From positions 1-34,069 of IMG/VR virus record IMGVR_UViG_3300037558_000760: a DNA stretch of 34,069 nt. The stretch is one strand, 5' to 3'. This DNA comes from a virus. Below, one piece after another: positions 17,092-24,089 of this stretch (positions are counted from its first letter, which is position 1; each line of letters begins with the position of its first letter). Position numbers and translations under genes: made by a program. A model generated the notes under the pieces. The model ran no database searches. It saw only the letters and a program-made list of their open reading frames with translations, and was not told where the DNA came from.

Positions 17092-17564
17092 AGCAAACCT
17101 CGTAAAAATGCTGTCCCATAAATCAAACCGATTGCACCACCGCCAAGAACTAAAACAGCTAAAGTTATTCCGACGTACATTTCTATTTGCTTCTTCTTAA
17201 TTCCAGCTTGCTTCAACGCTTCCGCTTTTCTTGCTCTAATTCGTGCTTGCTCAGAACAAAAAGTTTCCCAAGTACCAGGACGACCATAAATCATCATTGC
17301 AGACCGTAATTCTGCAAAGACTTCTCGGTGTTTCATTTTAGCCTGTGTTATCGCCATTGCTTCTTGATCCGTACTTGTTAATTTCCCAAGATAACCTTTG
17401 TGTCCTTTTGTCTCGGCTACTTGTATTTGAGCGTCCAAATCTCCCAGCTTTCCAGCTAGAGGAATAAGAGCGTTTATGTCCTTCCCTGCTTTGATTGCAG
17501 TTGATATAGCACCACCTACCTTTGCTACTGCTCCAGCCAGAGCCATTATTTCTATTACCGCCAT
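17088..17564 (-). CDS. Lysis-cassette coiled-coil protein with C-terminal TM helix, 158 aa
   Basis: Residues 1-40 are Ala/Gly/Ile-rich. The middle is a helical region with KMKHREVFAELRSAMMIYGR and a charged helix (RIRARKAEALKQAGIKKKQI). Residues 128-152 are a strong membrane helix ending FLRGLL. Similar proteins with 'E..A...A...R....EL....IY.G..GTW' occur beside lysis or tail genes in marine phages, with no role known to me. It opens the run of four-base overlaps that continues to the lysozyme. A 21-bp sequence shared with the capsid promoter ends about 17 bp upstream. A membrane-anchored lysis or spanin-like role is possible but unproven. Confidence 0.7.
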   Translation of the reverse strand: MAVIEIMALAGAVAKVGGAISTAIKAGKDINALIPLAGKLGDLDAQIQVAETKGHKGYLGKLTSTDQEAMAITQAKMKHREVFAELRSAMMIYGRPGTWETFCSEQARIRARKAEALKQAGIKKKQIEMYVGITLAVLVLGGGAIGLIYGTAFLRGLL

Positions 17565-17581
17565 CAGTTATTCTCGCACGT

Positions 17582-17602
17582 TGTTTGTCGTTACTATCAA
17601 CA
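17582..17602 (-). repeat. 21-bp exact copy of the capsid-promoter block upstream of the lysis cassette
   Basis: These 21 bp are identical to 12195-12215 and include the TTGATA -35 box, but 17 bp further on is GCGAGA and not a -10 box. It lies between two lysis-cassette genes, about 17 bp upstream of the 158-aa start. It could be a binding site, a degenerate promoter or a recombination scar. Confidence 0.8.
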
Positions 17603-17638
17603 GTCACTTCATGCCCAATGATGACTATTCTCCTTTCA

Positions 17639-17803
17639 TTACATTTGCCAGATCATTCCAGCCATTCCAACTATAAGTGTACCAGCGACACCTATTAATA
17701 ATGCTTCAATCTTTCTTAATCGTAAAAACAATTCCTTAAAACGTTCATCCGATACAGCTTTATGAACATCTAACTCTGCTTTTATATCAACTAGCTTGGT
17801 CAA
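17639..17803 (-). CDS. XhlA-like small coiled-coil/TM protein, 54 aa
   Basis: The frame from TTG at 17803 encodes a charged amphipathic helix (DERFKELFLRLRKIEALLIG) running directly into a membrane segment, VAGTLIVGMAGMIW, near the C-terminus. Haemolysin XhlA-type and related phage lysis proteins have the same plan: an N-terminal coiled coil and one C-terminal TM helix. It overlaps the upstream DUF6447-like gene by 17 bases. The ribosome site is weak (AGAAG), so coupling is likely. The TTG start is a best guess because there is no in-frame ATG near the 5' end. Its position at the head of the membrane-protein cluster supports a lysis role. Confidence 0.6.
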   Translation of the reverse strand: MTKLVDIKAELDVHKAVSDERFKELFLRLRKIEALLIGVAGTLIVGMAGMIWQM

Positions 17804-18011
17804 CTTTAACTTCTTCTACAGATTTAATTAAAGCGTTAGTGTAAGCCTCCATCGAAACTTGTACGATATTTAACTCAGACTTAATCTGTGCAACTTTAGA
17901 TTGACACAGTCTAATTTGATTAATAACGCTTTTTTGCTCATCAGAAAAACTATTTAAATCGTGTTCTGTACCGTTTATTGAAACCACATTTGTGTTTTTT
18001 CTCTTAGACAT
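17787..18011 (-). CDS. DUF6447-like small coiled-coil protein, 74 aa
   Basis: The beginning is basic (MSKRKNTN), followed by VVSINGTEHDLNSFSDEQKS and a long helix with regular hydrophobic spacing (IRLCQSKVAQIKSELNIVQV) ending in an Ala/Tyr-rich helix and acidic tail. The I-NG-x-x-(Y/H)-D-x-x-x-(L/F)-S-(D/E) beginning plus a single helix is the DUF6447 pattern, common in tailed phages next to tail-fibre genes, with no known function. It probably forms a coiled-coil oligomer, possibly a chaperone or tail-associated factor. Confidence 0.7.
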   Translation of the reverse strand: MSKRKNTNVVSINGTEHDLNSFSDEQKSVINQIRLCQSKVAQIKSELNIVQVSMEAYTNALIKSVEEVKVDQAS

Positions 18012-18024
18012 AAAATTTCCTTAA

Positions 18025-18882
18025 TTATGATATTGAAAAAGATCCTGCATTGCTTACAGAAAAAGATGCAGAGCTTGCGTCTACTGTCAATTTGTTTGTT
18101 GATGAGTTATAGCCAATAATTGCAGAGTAATTACTTACTAAACCTGCCCCTATAGTATCAGCACTGGCACTAGAAGGAGCAGTGTAAGAACTTTGCACAG
18201 ATCCATTTATGGTTGGTGTTATAACCGTTGCAGGAGATCCCTGTTGAACTGGGCTTGCTCGTTGAGGTTTAATCTTATTAGCATCACCACAACCAGAGCT
18301 ATACCAAGTAATACCAATATAATTTCGAGCAGTATTTGCATTATCATTATAAGTACAAACATACCTTGATCCAAGAGTCAGGGTAATCGGCTGTGCCGTT
18401 GTGTAATTTAACCAAATACTTTGCGAGAAGAATGTATGGGCAGAGTGATAATCCCAATCATTATTCCAATCACTATTACCTTCCAAACCACTTCTTAAAC
18501 TTTGTACCACACCATAACTACTAGCATCACAATAGTTACACCAGCTTCCACTATTCGGATTAGCTCCTGAAACACTAAAACTAAAGGCAGATCTACCATG
18601 CATACCATCTGTAACAGTACAGGAGGTAGAATTATTATTCCATTGGTTATCAATCAGAAAGGTAATTTTAGCAACCTGACTAGCTGCTGCTGTTCCTCCC
18701 AACGTATAGCTTAGATAAGAGCTTGCTCCATAGTATTCAGAAAATGCGTTTGATGCCCCTGAAGCTTTGTCAATCATTGACCGAACATCAGCATCATTCA
18801 TGCCTACTGTTGTGCCACTTGATCCCCCTGCTTCAACGTGTATTTGGTTTTCGGTAATTGTTCCGCTTGTTTGTAAAACCAT
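18025..18882 (-). CDS. Virion/tail surface protein of the cyanophage-like 'MVLQTSGTIT' type, 285 aa
   Basis: The N-terminus MVLQTSGTITENQIHVEAGG followed by SSGTTVGMNDADVRSMI is a recognisable conserved head found in tail-associated structural proteins of T4-like cyanophages and other marine phages. Next comes KASGASNAFSEYYGASS. The rest is beta-rich and full of Ser, Thr, Asn, Gly and aromatics, with several cysteines (WCNYCDASS, GSRYVCTY, SSGCGD), like an exposed receptor-binding or decoration domain. It lies just downstream of the tail-fibre and 55-aa genes (TAATG overlap), so it may attach to or adapt the fibre. Confidence 0.7.
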   Translation of the reverse strand: MVLQTSGTITENQIHVEAGGSSGTTVGMNDADVRSMIDKASGASNAFSEYYGASSYLSYTLGGTAAASQVAKITFLIDNQWNNNSTSCTVTDGMHGRSAFSFSVSGANPNSGSWCNYCDASSYGVVQSLRSGLEGNSDWNNDWDYHSAHTFFSQSIWLNYTTAQPITLTLGSRYVCTYNDNANTARNYIGITWYSSGCGDANKIKPQRASPVQQGSPATVITPTINGSVQSSYTAPSSASADTIGAGLVSNYSAIIGYNSSTNKLTVDASSASFSVSNAGSFSIS

Positions 18883-19049
18883 TAATCATCTCCATCTATT
18901 TTGGGAACAGGCAAAGGTTGATTGCTAGGAAGTTCAGGAAAAGTCTCTGCTTGTGGTGGTTTTAAGAAATTTGATTTATCTCTTTGCAGTTCAGTATAAG
19001 GCAAAGAAGGTTGGTTTTCGGGCGGTACTGGTGGATTATAATTAACCAT
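18882..19049 (-). CDS. Proline-rich small protein, 55 aa
   Basis: The ATG at 19049 is preceded by GAGG and lies one base after the tail-fibre stop. The gene ends in a TAATG overlap with the 285-aa gene. The product begins MVNYNPPVPPENQPSLPYTE and ends PLPVPKIDGDD. About one residue in four is proline, and no fold is expected. The tight fit between neighbours and the start context argue that it is real. Its role is unknown. A tail-fibre or virion linker is plausible from position only. Confidence 0.65.
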   Translation of the reverse strand: MVNYNPPVPPENQPSLPYTELQRDKSNFLKPPQAETFPELPSNQPLPVPKIDGDD

Positions 19050-19050
19050 T

Positions 19051-22000
19051 TTATAACCTCGCTTCTAAAGCTGTTACTTTTTCTGAAAGCTCTTTTATAG
19101 CTTCAATTAAATATCCAGTAATGTTTGCATAAGCGACAGACTTATATCCATCCTCATCTGTCATAACAAGTTCAGGTGCTACCTCTTCTAGTTCTTGAGC
19201 AATTACTCCTGAACCTTGTATATACTTAGAATATTTAGGGTCTTCGCTTGTTTTTTTCTTAAAATAAACCCCACGCATATTTTCTACTTTATCAAGGGCA
19301 AGAGGTATGGTTCGTATATCATCTTTAAGTCTGACATCAGAATACGCTGTGACGTTGCCAGTTGCCGTACAATTTCCAGAAGCATCTATGGTAAAAGTAC
19401 TTGCTGCTCCATTGTAACTTCTAAAGTAATGATTATTTGCATCGTAGTAGTTTGAACCACTTCCAAAGTAAGCTGCTGCGTTTGCGTTTGTTGCCCCATA
19501 AATTATGGTATAAGCACCTGATCCGTCTTGGTTCATCGCTAAGTCGTTATTAATTCGCACACCAGAGTTAAATGAGGCAGACGCTGCTACAACGAGAGCA
19601 GAGAGGTTAGAAGTACTACTAGAATTTAAATAATAAGTAGTACTGTTATTCATATACAGGTTGCCATTGAGACTCTTTCTTAAATCCCAAGACGACCAAT
19701 TACCATTTAAAAACCCATACTCTGATGCACTAACAGAACCGTATAGCTGCCAAGCCCATGCGTTTGAACTATTATAACCAGTAATTCCTACATCATTTGT
19801 GCTTCCATGTCCTTTTACTTTTAAGTTTTGGTCACGTTCTTCTGAAAGTGTTGGAGCAGTTGTTCCCAATTTTACACTTGTCACAGTAATATCTGATGGG
19901 AGCGAGTAGTTGTTTGCACTTGCTGCTATGCCGTCAAGCTTTGTACCATCTACAGACAAGTCTCTACCATCGACCGTTTGAGTGCCAGAGAACGTAATGT
20001 TTCCGGTAAAATTCGCTCCTCCAAGATTTGCTTTAAGAGCGAGACTTGTGTTTACGTCAGAGGTATTTGCCTTTGTCCCAATCGCTGTTGCTGTAGTCGC
20101 AGCAAAATTAGCGTCATCACCAAGTGCTGCTGCAAGTTCGTTCAATGTATTTAACGTGGTAGGGGCTGAGTCGGCTAAGGCTGCAACGGCTGCGTCTGCA
20201 TAAGCAGTCGTGGCTATTTGTCCGTTGCTTGTAAGTGCAGAAGCCGTTGGAGCAAGAGGGATACCTGTGAAGGTTGGAGCGTCGAGAGGAGCTTTTAGGT
20301 TAAGGGCTGTTGTTGTGGTTGCATTGACTGCATAATACGCTCCATGCTGTCCGTCGAGGAGATCTGCGTCTAAGCCAGAGGCTGCTCCGTCTACGGTCTT
20401 TACGGCTGTAAGTATTTCGGCTGCTGTCTGATCGGCTGTGGCACTAGTCTCAATCGTGTCCAGTTTAGTTCCGTCCACAGATAGATCTCGTCCGTCCACT
20501 GTCTGAGTACCAGCAAAAGTAAGATTTCCTGTTAAAGCTCCACCAGTTAAGGGAAGAAACCCTGACCCTGCTGTTACACCTTGTTCCCAAGCAGAGCCTG
20601 TATAAACCTTTAAAATTCCTGTATCAGTTCTAAAGAATAAATCCCCTGCTGATAAATTAGTAGAGGGATCTGACGTACCACTAGAATAAACAGCAGCAAA
20701 CGCTCCAATTCCAGAAAGGTTGGCAGCTACTGTATTCACATTAGAAATCGAACCACTTACACTATTTATGTTTGATGAGTTTGTATTTACTGCGTTAATA
20801 TTAGTCGAGTTAGAGTTTACGGCTGATACAGCAGAAGCTATTGCATTAACCCCTGAGACTGCTGCTTGTATTCCACTTACGGTTGTTACTGCTGATGAAA
20901 TATTATCAACTGCACTTACAGCAGAAGCTATTACGTTTACTCCTGATACTGCTGCTGCAATAGTGTTTACACCAGTAATCGCTGCACTAATCCCTGCAAG
21001 GGTACTCATATTTGTTACATTATTTTGAGTACCAAGAACATCCATATCATTTACCACATCTGCTGTGCCAAGAGTAGTAAGTTGGGAAGTCTTTGCTGCC
21101 AAGCTATTAACATCTGATATGCTTGTGGCTACTGTATTCACATTAGAAATCGAGCCACTAACAAGACCCACATTAGTATTAGCTGTGGCTACCGTATTAA
21201 TATTTGTAGCGTTTGTATTGACCGCACTCACAGCTGCCGAAATTGTATTTACACCAGATATTGCTCCTGAGATTGTATTTAAATTTCCAATCTCGGTATT
21301 TAATCCAGCTAACGTGGTAATCTGAGTGGCTTTACTCGCAACCGTGGCAATGTTATTTGTCGGACTAATCTGACCAGCAACAGTTGTAATTGCTGCATCT
21401 ACTGCCGATACAGCGTTGATATTTGTCGAATTTGTATTGACCGCACTTACAGCTGAAGAAATCGTGTTTACACCAGAAATATCCGTCCGTATTCCATAAA
21501 GAGCAGCTATCTCCGTATTCAATCCAGCTAATGTCGTAATTTCACTCGCCTTGCCAGCAACCGTCGCAACATTATTCGTAGGACTAATCTGCCCAGCAAC
21601 CGTATTTATATTTGCTATTCCACCAGCAACAGTCGTTACATTCGCACTCGTTGCCCAATACTTTGAACTAAACTCTGAACCATTTACTGTGCCACCAGTG
21701 TATTGAGCCCAATCTTTTGCAGAACCAGTTGATCCTCTAATTTGAGTACCAATAGCATATTCCTTAGATGAATAATCCGTTCCATCTACCGTACTCGCTG
21801 TTTCAATTGCCCACTCTTTCGCAGCCCCTTTACTTGCCGTATCCGTAACACCAGTGCCACCAATCGCCCAGGCTTTCGACGAATAATCTGTGCTTTCAAC
21901 AATGCCAGTTGTCTTCCTAGCCCAGTTATCCGCTTCATCCGCAAACCCACTGGCGTTTGTAGCACTTGCAGCAGCAGCGTTTTGTGCAGCTTGAGCAACA

Positions 22001-22632
22001 AGTGAACCACCCCAAATAATAACATTCTCATTTCCAGCTTGGGCTGGAGTACTGGGGGCAGCAACAAAAGTTAATGTCGTGCCGGAAATCGTGTAATCAT
22101 CGGTCGGGTTTTTTAATGCACCATTTACAAACACCAAAACATCCGTCGTCGATGAATAACTAAAACTTAATGTAAATGCAGTCTGACTTCCAGTACCCTC
22201 AAACTTATCAACCGCATAACTCGTTGTATTAATCGCACCATTTGCCAGCAATATCCATTTCGTTGCCGTGTCCGTTGCAAATGCAGATGAACTTGTATGA
22301 GCCACGGTCGCTAAATAAGTCGCTGAATTAAAATTAACCAAGTCACCAACAGCATAAGATACCCCAGTAGCCCAGTTCCCTCTATTTGTATATCCAGACA
22401 ACCCAATCAACGCTAACGCATTTGTATCAAACGCATCCTTGTGAACACTCGCATTGGCAAGCAACCCATCGTCACGCTGTATCAAACCAATATTTGCAAC
22501 TAAAGCATCAAGTGTTAATTTTGCCTTATTTAACTCACCGTCAACTTGAACGCCTGGTAATGGGTCGCTTGGATTTGTCGTAGCAAAATCAGTAAAATTA
22601 TACTGCCGAGTGTAATTGGGGGGTTGAGCCAT
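19051..22632 (-). CDS. Tail fibre with repeat stalk and S74-type self-cleaving chaperone, 1193 aa
   Basis: The N-terminus (MAQPPNYTRQYNFTDFATTN, about residues 1-210) looks like a virion-binding head, and includes YTNRGNWATGVSYAVGDLV, a short carbohydrate-type module. Residues 330-660 are a long repeat stalk of units like IS-x-VNTIAAAVS-x-VNTNSTNIN. Two modules sharing GTQTVDGRDLSVDGTKLD follow. The end is a Peptidase_S74 domain: SDVRLKDDI begins at S1098, followed by GSGVIAQELEEVAPEL and a final coiled coil. In that family autocleavage occurs just before the Ser of the Ser-Asp dyad after trimer folding. It mediates host recognition. A strong promoter lies about 30 bp upstream. Confidence 0.9.
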   Translation of the reverse strand: MAQPPNYTRQYNFTDFATTNPSDPLPGVQVDGELNKAKLTLDALVANIGLIQRDDGLLANASVHKDAFDTNALALIGLSGYTNRGNWATGVSYAVGDLVNFNSATYLATVAHTSSSAFATDTATKWILLANGAINTTSYAVDKFEGTGSQTAFTLSFSYSSTTDVLVFVNGALKNPTDDYTISGTTLTFVAAPSTPAQAGNENVIIWGGSLVAQAAQNAAAASATNASGFADEADNWARKTTGIVESTDYSSKAWAIGGTGVTDTASKGAAKEWAIETASTVDGTDYSSKEYAIGTQIRGSTGSAKDWAQYTGGTVNGSEFSSKYWATSANVTTVAGGIANINTVAGQISPTNNVATVAGKASEITTLAGLNTEIAALYGIRTDISGVNTISSAVSAVNTNSTNINAVSAVDAAITTVAGQISPTNNIATVASKATQITTLAGLNTEIGNLNTISGAISGVNTISAAVSAVNTNATNINTVATANTNVGLVSGSISNVNTVATSISDVNSLAAKTSQLTTLGTADVVNDMDVLGTQNNVTNMSTLAGISAAITGVNTIAAAVSGVNVIASAVSAVDNISSAVTTVSGIQAAVSGVNAIASAVSAVNSNSTNINAVNTNSSNINSVSGSISNVNTVAANLSGIGAFAAVYSSGTSDPSTNLSAGDLFFRTDTGILKVYTGSAWEQGVTAGSGFLPLTGGALTGNLTFAGTQTVDGRDLSVDGTKLDTIETSATADQTAAEILTAVKTVDGAASGLDADLLDGQHGAYYAVNATTTTALNLKAPLDAPTFTGIPLAPTASALTSNGQIATTAYADAAVAALADSAPTTLNTLNELAAALGDDANFAATTATAIGTKANTSDVNTSLALKANLGGANFTGNITFSGTQTVDGRDLSVDGTKLDGIAASANNYSLPSDITVTSVKLGTTAPTLSEERDQNLKVKGHGSTNDVGITGYNSSNAWAWQLYGSVSASEYGFLNGNWSSWDLRKSLNGNLYMNNSTTYYLNSSSTSNLSALVVAASASFNSGVRINNDLAMNQDGSGAYTIIYGATNANAAAYFGSGSNYYDANNHYFRSYNGAASTFTIDASGNCTATGNVTAYSDVRLKDDIRTIPLALDKVENMRGVYFKKKTSEDPKYSKYIQGSGVIAQELEEVAPELVMTDEDGYKSVAYANITGYLIEAIKELSEKVTALEARL
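20700..21650 (-). repeat. Degenerate tandem repeats in tail-fibre stalk
   Basis: Short units encoding VNTI/VNTNSTNIN/AVSGVN-type motifs repeat across about 950 bp. Longer duplicated blocks encode TVAGQISPTNN and ITTLAGLNTEI twice. The units are similar in DNA as well as in protein, so the stalk has probably grown or shrunk by recombination. Confidence 0.75.
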
Positions 22633-22661
22633 TGTTTACTCCAGCTAGATTTGTTTGCTGA

Positions 22662-22690
22662 AGTATATCGCAATAAAGGAATACTATCAA
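22662..22690 (-). promoter_or_regulatory. Strong sigma70-like promoter for the tail-fibre gene
   Basis: On the minus strand TTGATA (22690-22685), a 17-bp spacer and TATACT (22667-22662) lie 30 bp before the ATG at 22632. The 14 bases around the -35 (22682-22695) also occur at the scaffold promoter (12205-12218). Confidence 0.75.
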
Positions 22691-22734
22691 CAAAAGTGGT
22701 TGAAATATAATTCCGCATGAAATAAAAGAAATAT

Positions 22735-22772
22735 GGGGATACGTAGAAGTAATAAAAACTTGGCGTGTCCCC
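22735..22772. other. Inverted repeat upstream of the lone plus-strand gene
   Basis: GGGGATACG (22735-22743) can pair with CGTGTCCCC (22764-22772) with one G-U on the plus strand, around a 20-base AT-rich loop. There is no T-run after it. It lies between the tail-fibre promoter and the plus-strand 59-aa gene and could be a leader structure or operator. Confidence 0.35.
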
Positions 22773-22795
22773 AAACCTAAAATGGGAATTGGCAT

Positions 22796-22975
22796 ATGGT
22801 CGCATGGATTAAACCTCCAGTTACAAACTACTACGTTGAATACCGAGGGACATCGTTTAACGATAGCGGTGTAAATACCATAAATAGATCAATTTACTTA
22901 AATGCTACAAGCGAACTAAACGTAAAAGAAATATTATCCGACTACAAAGTCATGCTGATAGAGCCAAGTAGCTAA
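22796..22975 (+). CDS. Lone plus-strand small protein in the late region, 59 aa
   Basis: An open frame starts MVAWIKPPVTNYYVEYRGTS and ends SDYKVMLIEPSS. An in-frame TAA shortly before the ATG fixes the 5' limit. The composition is normal for a folded small protein, with beta-like alternation (YYVEYRG, RSIYLNATSEL). No good ribosome site is seen. It points opposite to both neighbours, so it needs its own plus-strand transcript. No family is recognised. It is the only coding sequence I find between the fibre and small terminase genes. Confidence 0.5.
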   Translation: MVAWIKPPVTNYYVEYRGTSFNDSGVNTINRSIYLNATSELNVKEILSDYKVMLIEPSS

Positions 22976-23049
22976 AACCAAAAATTTCAAAAATACACAA
23001 AATTTATATGGACTGCCGTAATAACAAAGCCAGGGTTTTGCGGACATGG

Positions 23050-23105
23050 GCAGGGGGGCGGTCGAGGTCGGGCGGTCGAGGCAGGGCTGATGGTGCAACT
23101 TGCAC
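23050..23105. other. GC-rich direct-repeat patch next to the small terminase (candidate packaging site)
   Basis: GGGCGGTCGAGG occurs at 23056-23067 and 23070-23081, a 14-bp period, preceded by a run of six G. A perfect short palindrome, GTGCAA-C-TTGCAC (23093-23105), follows. This patch stands out in AT-rich surroundings and adjoins the 3' end of the small terminase gene. Recognition sites for small terminase commonly lie in or beside that gene. The remainder of 22976-23125 holds no gene that I can see. Confidence 0.45.
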
Positions 23106-23125
23106 TACTCAATCACCTTATTCTA

Positions 23126-23572
23126 TTAGCTATTGCTCGTTTCTGGTGGTGTAACGTCCTTCAGCTTTTCGTTTTCCCAGCGATCAATCATTGATCCTAG
23201 TTCTTCGGCTGTCATCTCGCTCATACTTTTGCCAGCCATTGCCCTCTCATTGACCTTCACCAGATCACCAGCAAGTTCGAGGCTTGTTCTAACTGCACTG
23301 ACCTTCGCCCCAGATGGTGCGTCAGGATCAAGCATGACATCTTTGAGGGTTTGGACAGCCAAACTGGCAAGCTCAGAGCCGTAGAGCGTTTGTCTCGCTC
23401 GCTGCATACTAGCTAAAATATTCGGTTGCTGAAGTAGACGGTATGCATCTTGGCGAGGCGAACTATAGCCAGCCAACCTAGCAGCTTCGGTTCTATTCAT
23501 ACCTTTGTGTACTATGTAATCAATAAAATCACGCTGCTTGTCGGTCATGCTCGATCTAACGGCTATATTCAT
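23126..23572 (-). CDS. terS: Terminase small subunit (DNA recognition), 148 aa
   Basis: Residues 9-50, starting MTDKQRDFIDYIVHKGMNRT and running on to EAARLAGYSSPRQDAYRLLQ, match the Terminase_2 family's helix-turn-helix: T-x-KQ-x-x-F, N-x-TEAA-x-x-AGYS, then LLQQPNI. The central part is helical (oligomerisation), and the acidic C-terminus (ELGSMIDRWENEKLKDV) probably contacts the large subunit. It binds the packaging site and feeds DNA to TerL. Its gene lies over 7 kb from terL, with the fibre and lysis genes between. Transcription starts in the divergent gap at 23573-23712. The ribosome site (GGTGA) is weak. Confidence 0.85.
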   Translation of the reverse strand: MNIAVRSSMTDKQRDFIDYIVHKGMNRTEAARLAGYSSPRQDAYRLLQQPNILASMQRARQTLYGSELASLAVQTLKDVMLDPDAPSGAKVSAVRTSLELAGDLVKVNERAMAGKSMSEMTAEELGSMIDRWENEKLKDVTPPETSNS

Positions 23573-23603
23573 ATTATCACCAGGCTTTTTATTGTCATTT
23601 ATC

Positions 23604-23675
23604 CGTTTGTCGGCTTTTGTCCGTATTTGTTGACTATGCTAACGGATTTTGCTAACAATTGTAACACGGACATAA
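23604..23675 (+). promoter_or_regulatory. Divergent early promoter/operator region
   Basis: TTGACT (23630-23635), a 17-bp spacer and TAACAA (23653-23658) form a modest sigma70-like promoter towards the plus-strand early genes. Three TTTGTY motifs at 23606, 23616 and 23626 are spaced exactly 10 bp and run into the -35. GCTAAC occurs twice 13 bp apart, ACAATTGT is palindromic, and TGTCCGT/ACGGACA form a distant inverted repeat. These look like operator elements for one or two regulators. Confidence 0.5.
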
Positions 23676-23712
23676 TGGACGTTTAAATGGCACATATAAG
23701 GAAGCAAAACAA

Positions 23713-23871
23713 ATGACAAAGTACTACCAACCAAAATTAACAGATGCCCAACATAGTTTTGTATTGTTGGCAATGACTGCCTATTACCCTGACATTGAAG
23801 ACAACCCAAAAGCGGAGAAAATGTGGCTCAAAACATGGGACAAGCTTCAAAGTTCAGGAGAAATAAAATGA
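23713..23871 (+). CDS. Small early protein, 52 aa
   Basis: First gene of the plus-strand cluster. It starts with an AAGGAAGC ribosome site and ATG, giving MTKYYQPKLTDAQHSFVLLA and ending DKLQSSGEIK. The predicted fold is two helices (QHSFVLLAMTAYY and KAEKMWLKTWDKL). No family is recognised. It overlaps the next start as ATGA. Being first after the early promoter, it is probably among the earliest proteins made. Confidence 0.7.
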   Translation: MTKYYQPKLTDAQHSFVLLAMTAYYPDIEDNPKAEKMWLKTWDKLQSSGEIK

Positions 23872-24089
23872 ATACATTTAACCAAGCGATCAAAGATACA
23901 GGCATTCAAATATCAGACAGCCGAATTGAAAATATAGCCAAAGCGGTCAACGACCTACACAAAGCTATTTGTTATTTAGATGTAGGAAATCGAAAAATTA
24001 TGTACCAACATTTTCCAGAATTAATAGCAGCTGCCAAAACTTTTGGAGAAAATGACTTCGGCAGCAACTCAGATTTTGAGGTGAAGTAA
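23868..24089 (+). CDS. Early helical protein of unknown function, 73 aa
   Basis: The ATG at 23868 has AGGAG six bases upstream and an ATGA overlap with the previous stop. An upstream in-frame start at 23823 lacks both. The product starts MNTFNQAIKDTGIQISDSRI, is mostly helical, and ends acidic (GENDFGSNSDFEVK). No motif is recognised. Its stop overlaps the next ATG (TAATG), so the cluster is translationally coupled. Confidence 0.7.
   Translation: MNTFNQAIKDTGIQISDSRIENIAKAVNDLHKAICYLDVGNRKIMYQHFPELIAAAKTFGENDFGSNSDFEVK

Noticed and set aside
17338-17607. GTG-started frame over the 158-aa gene encoding a Ser/Arg-rich peptide
   Set aside because: It is a frameshifted reading of the well-supported 158-aa membrane protein gene with low-complexity composition typical of a shadow frame. 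Its 5' end does contain the 21-bp repeat, which is reported on its own.
20720-21325. Plus-strand frames opposite the fibre stalk with repeated hydrophobic VFTLEIEPL-type motifs
   Set aside because: They are antisense readings of the VNTI/TNIN stalk repeats. The sense frame has a complete architecture ending in an S74 domain.
22530-22805. Minus-strand frames upstream of the tail-fibre gene
   Set aside because: They run through the promoter and into the start of the fibre gene in another frame, are rich in Tyr/Phe/Ser as AT-rich noise, and have no ribosome site.
23053-23083. G-quadruplex on the plus strand in the GC-rich patch
   Set aside because: The G-runs are mostly two or three bases with irregular loops apart from the single run of six. 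Direct repeats beside terS are a simpler reading. Could be reconsidered if structure data exist.
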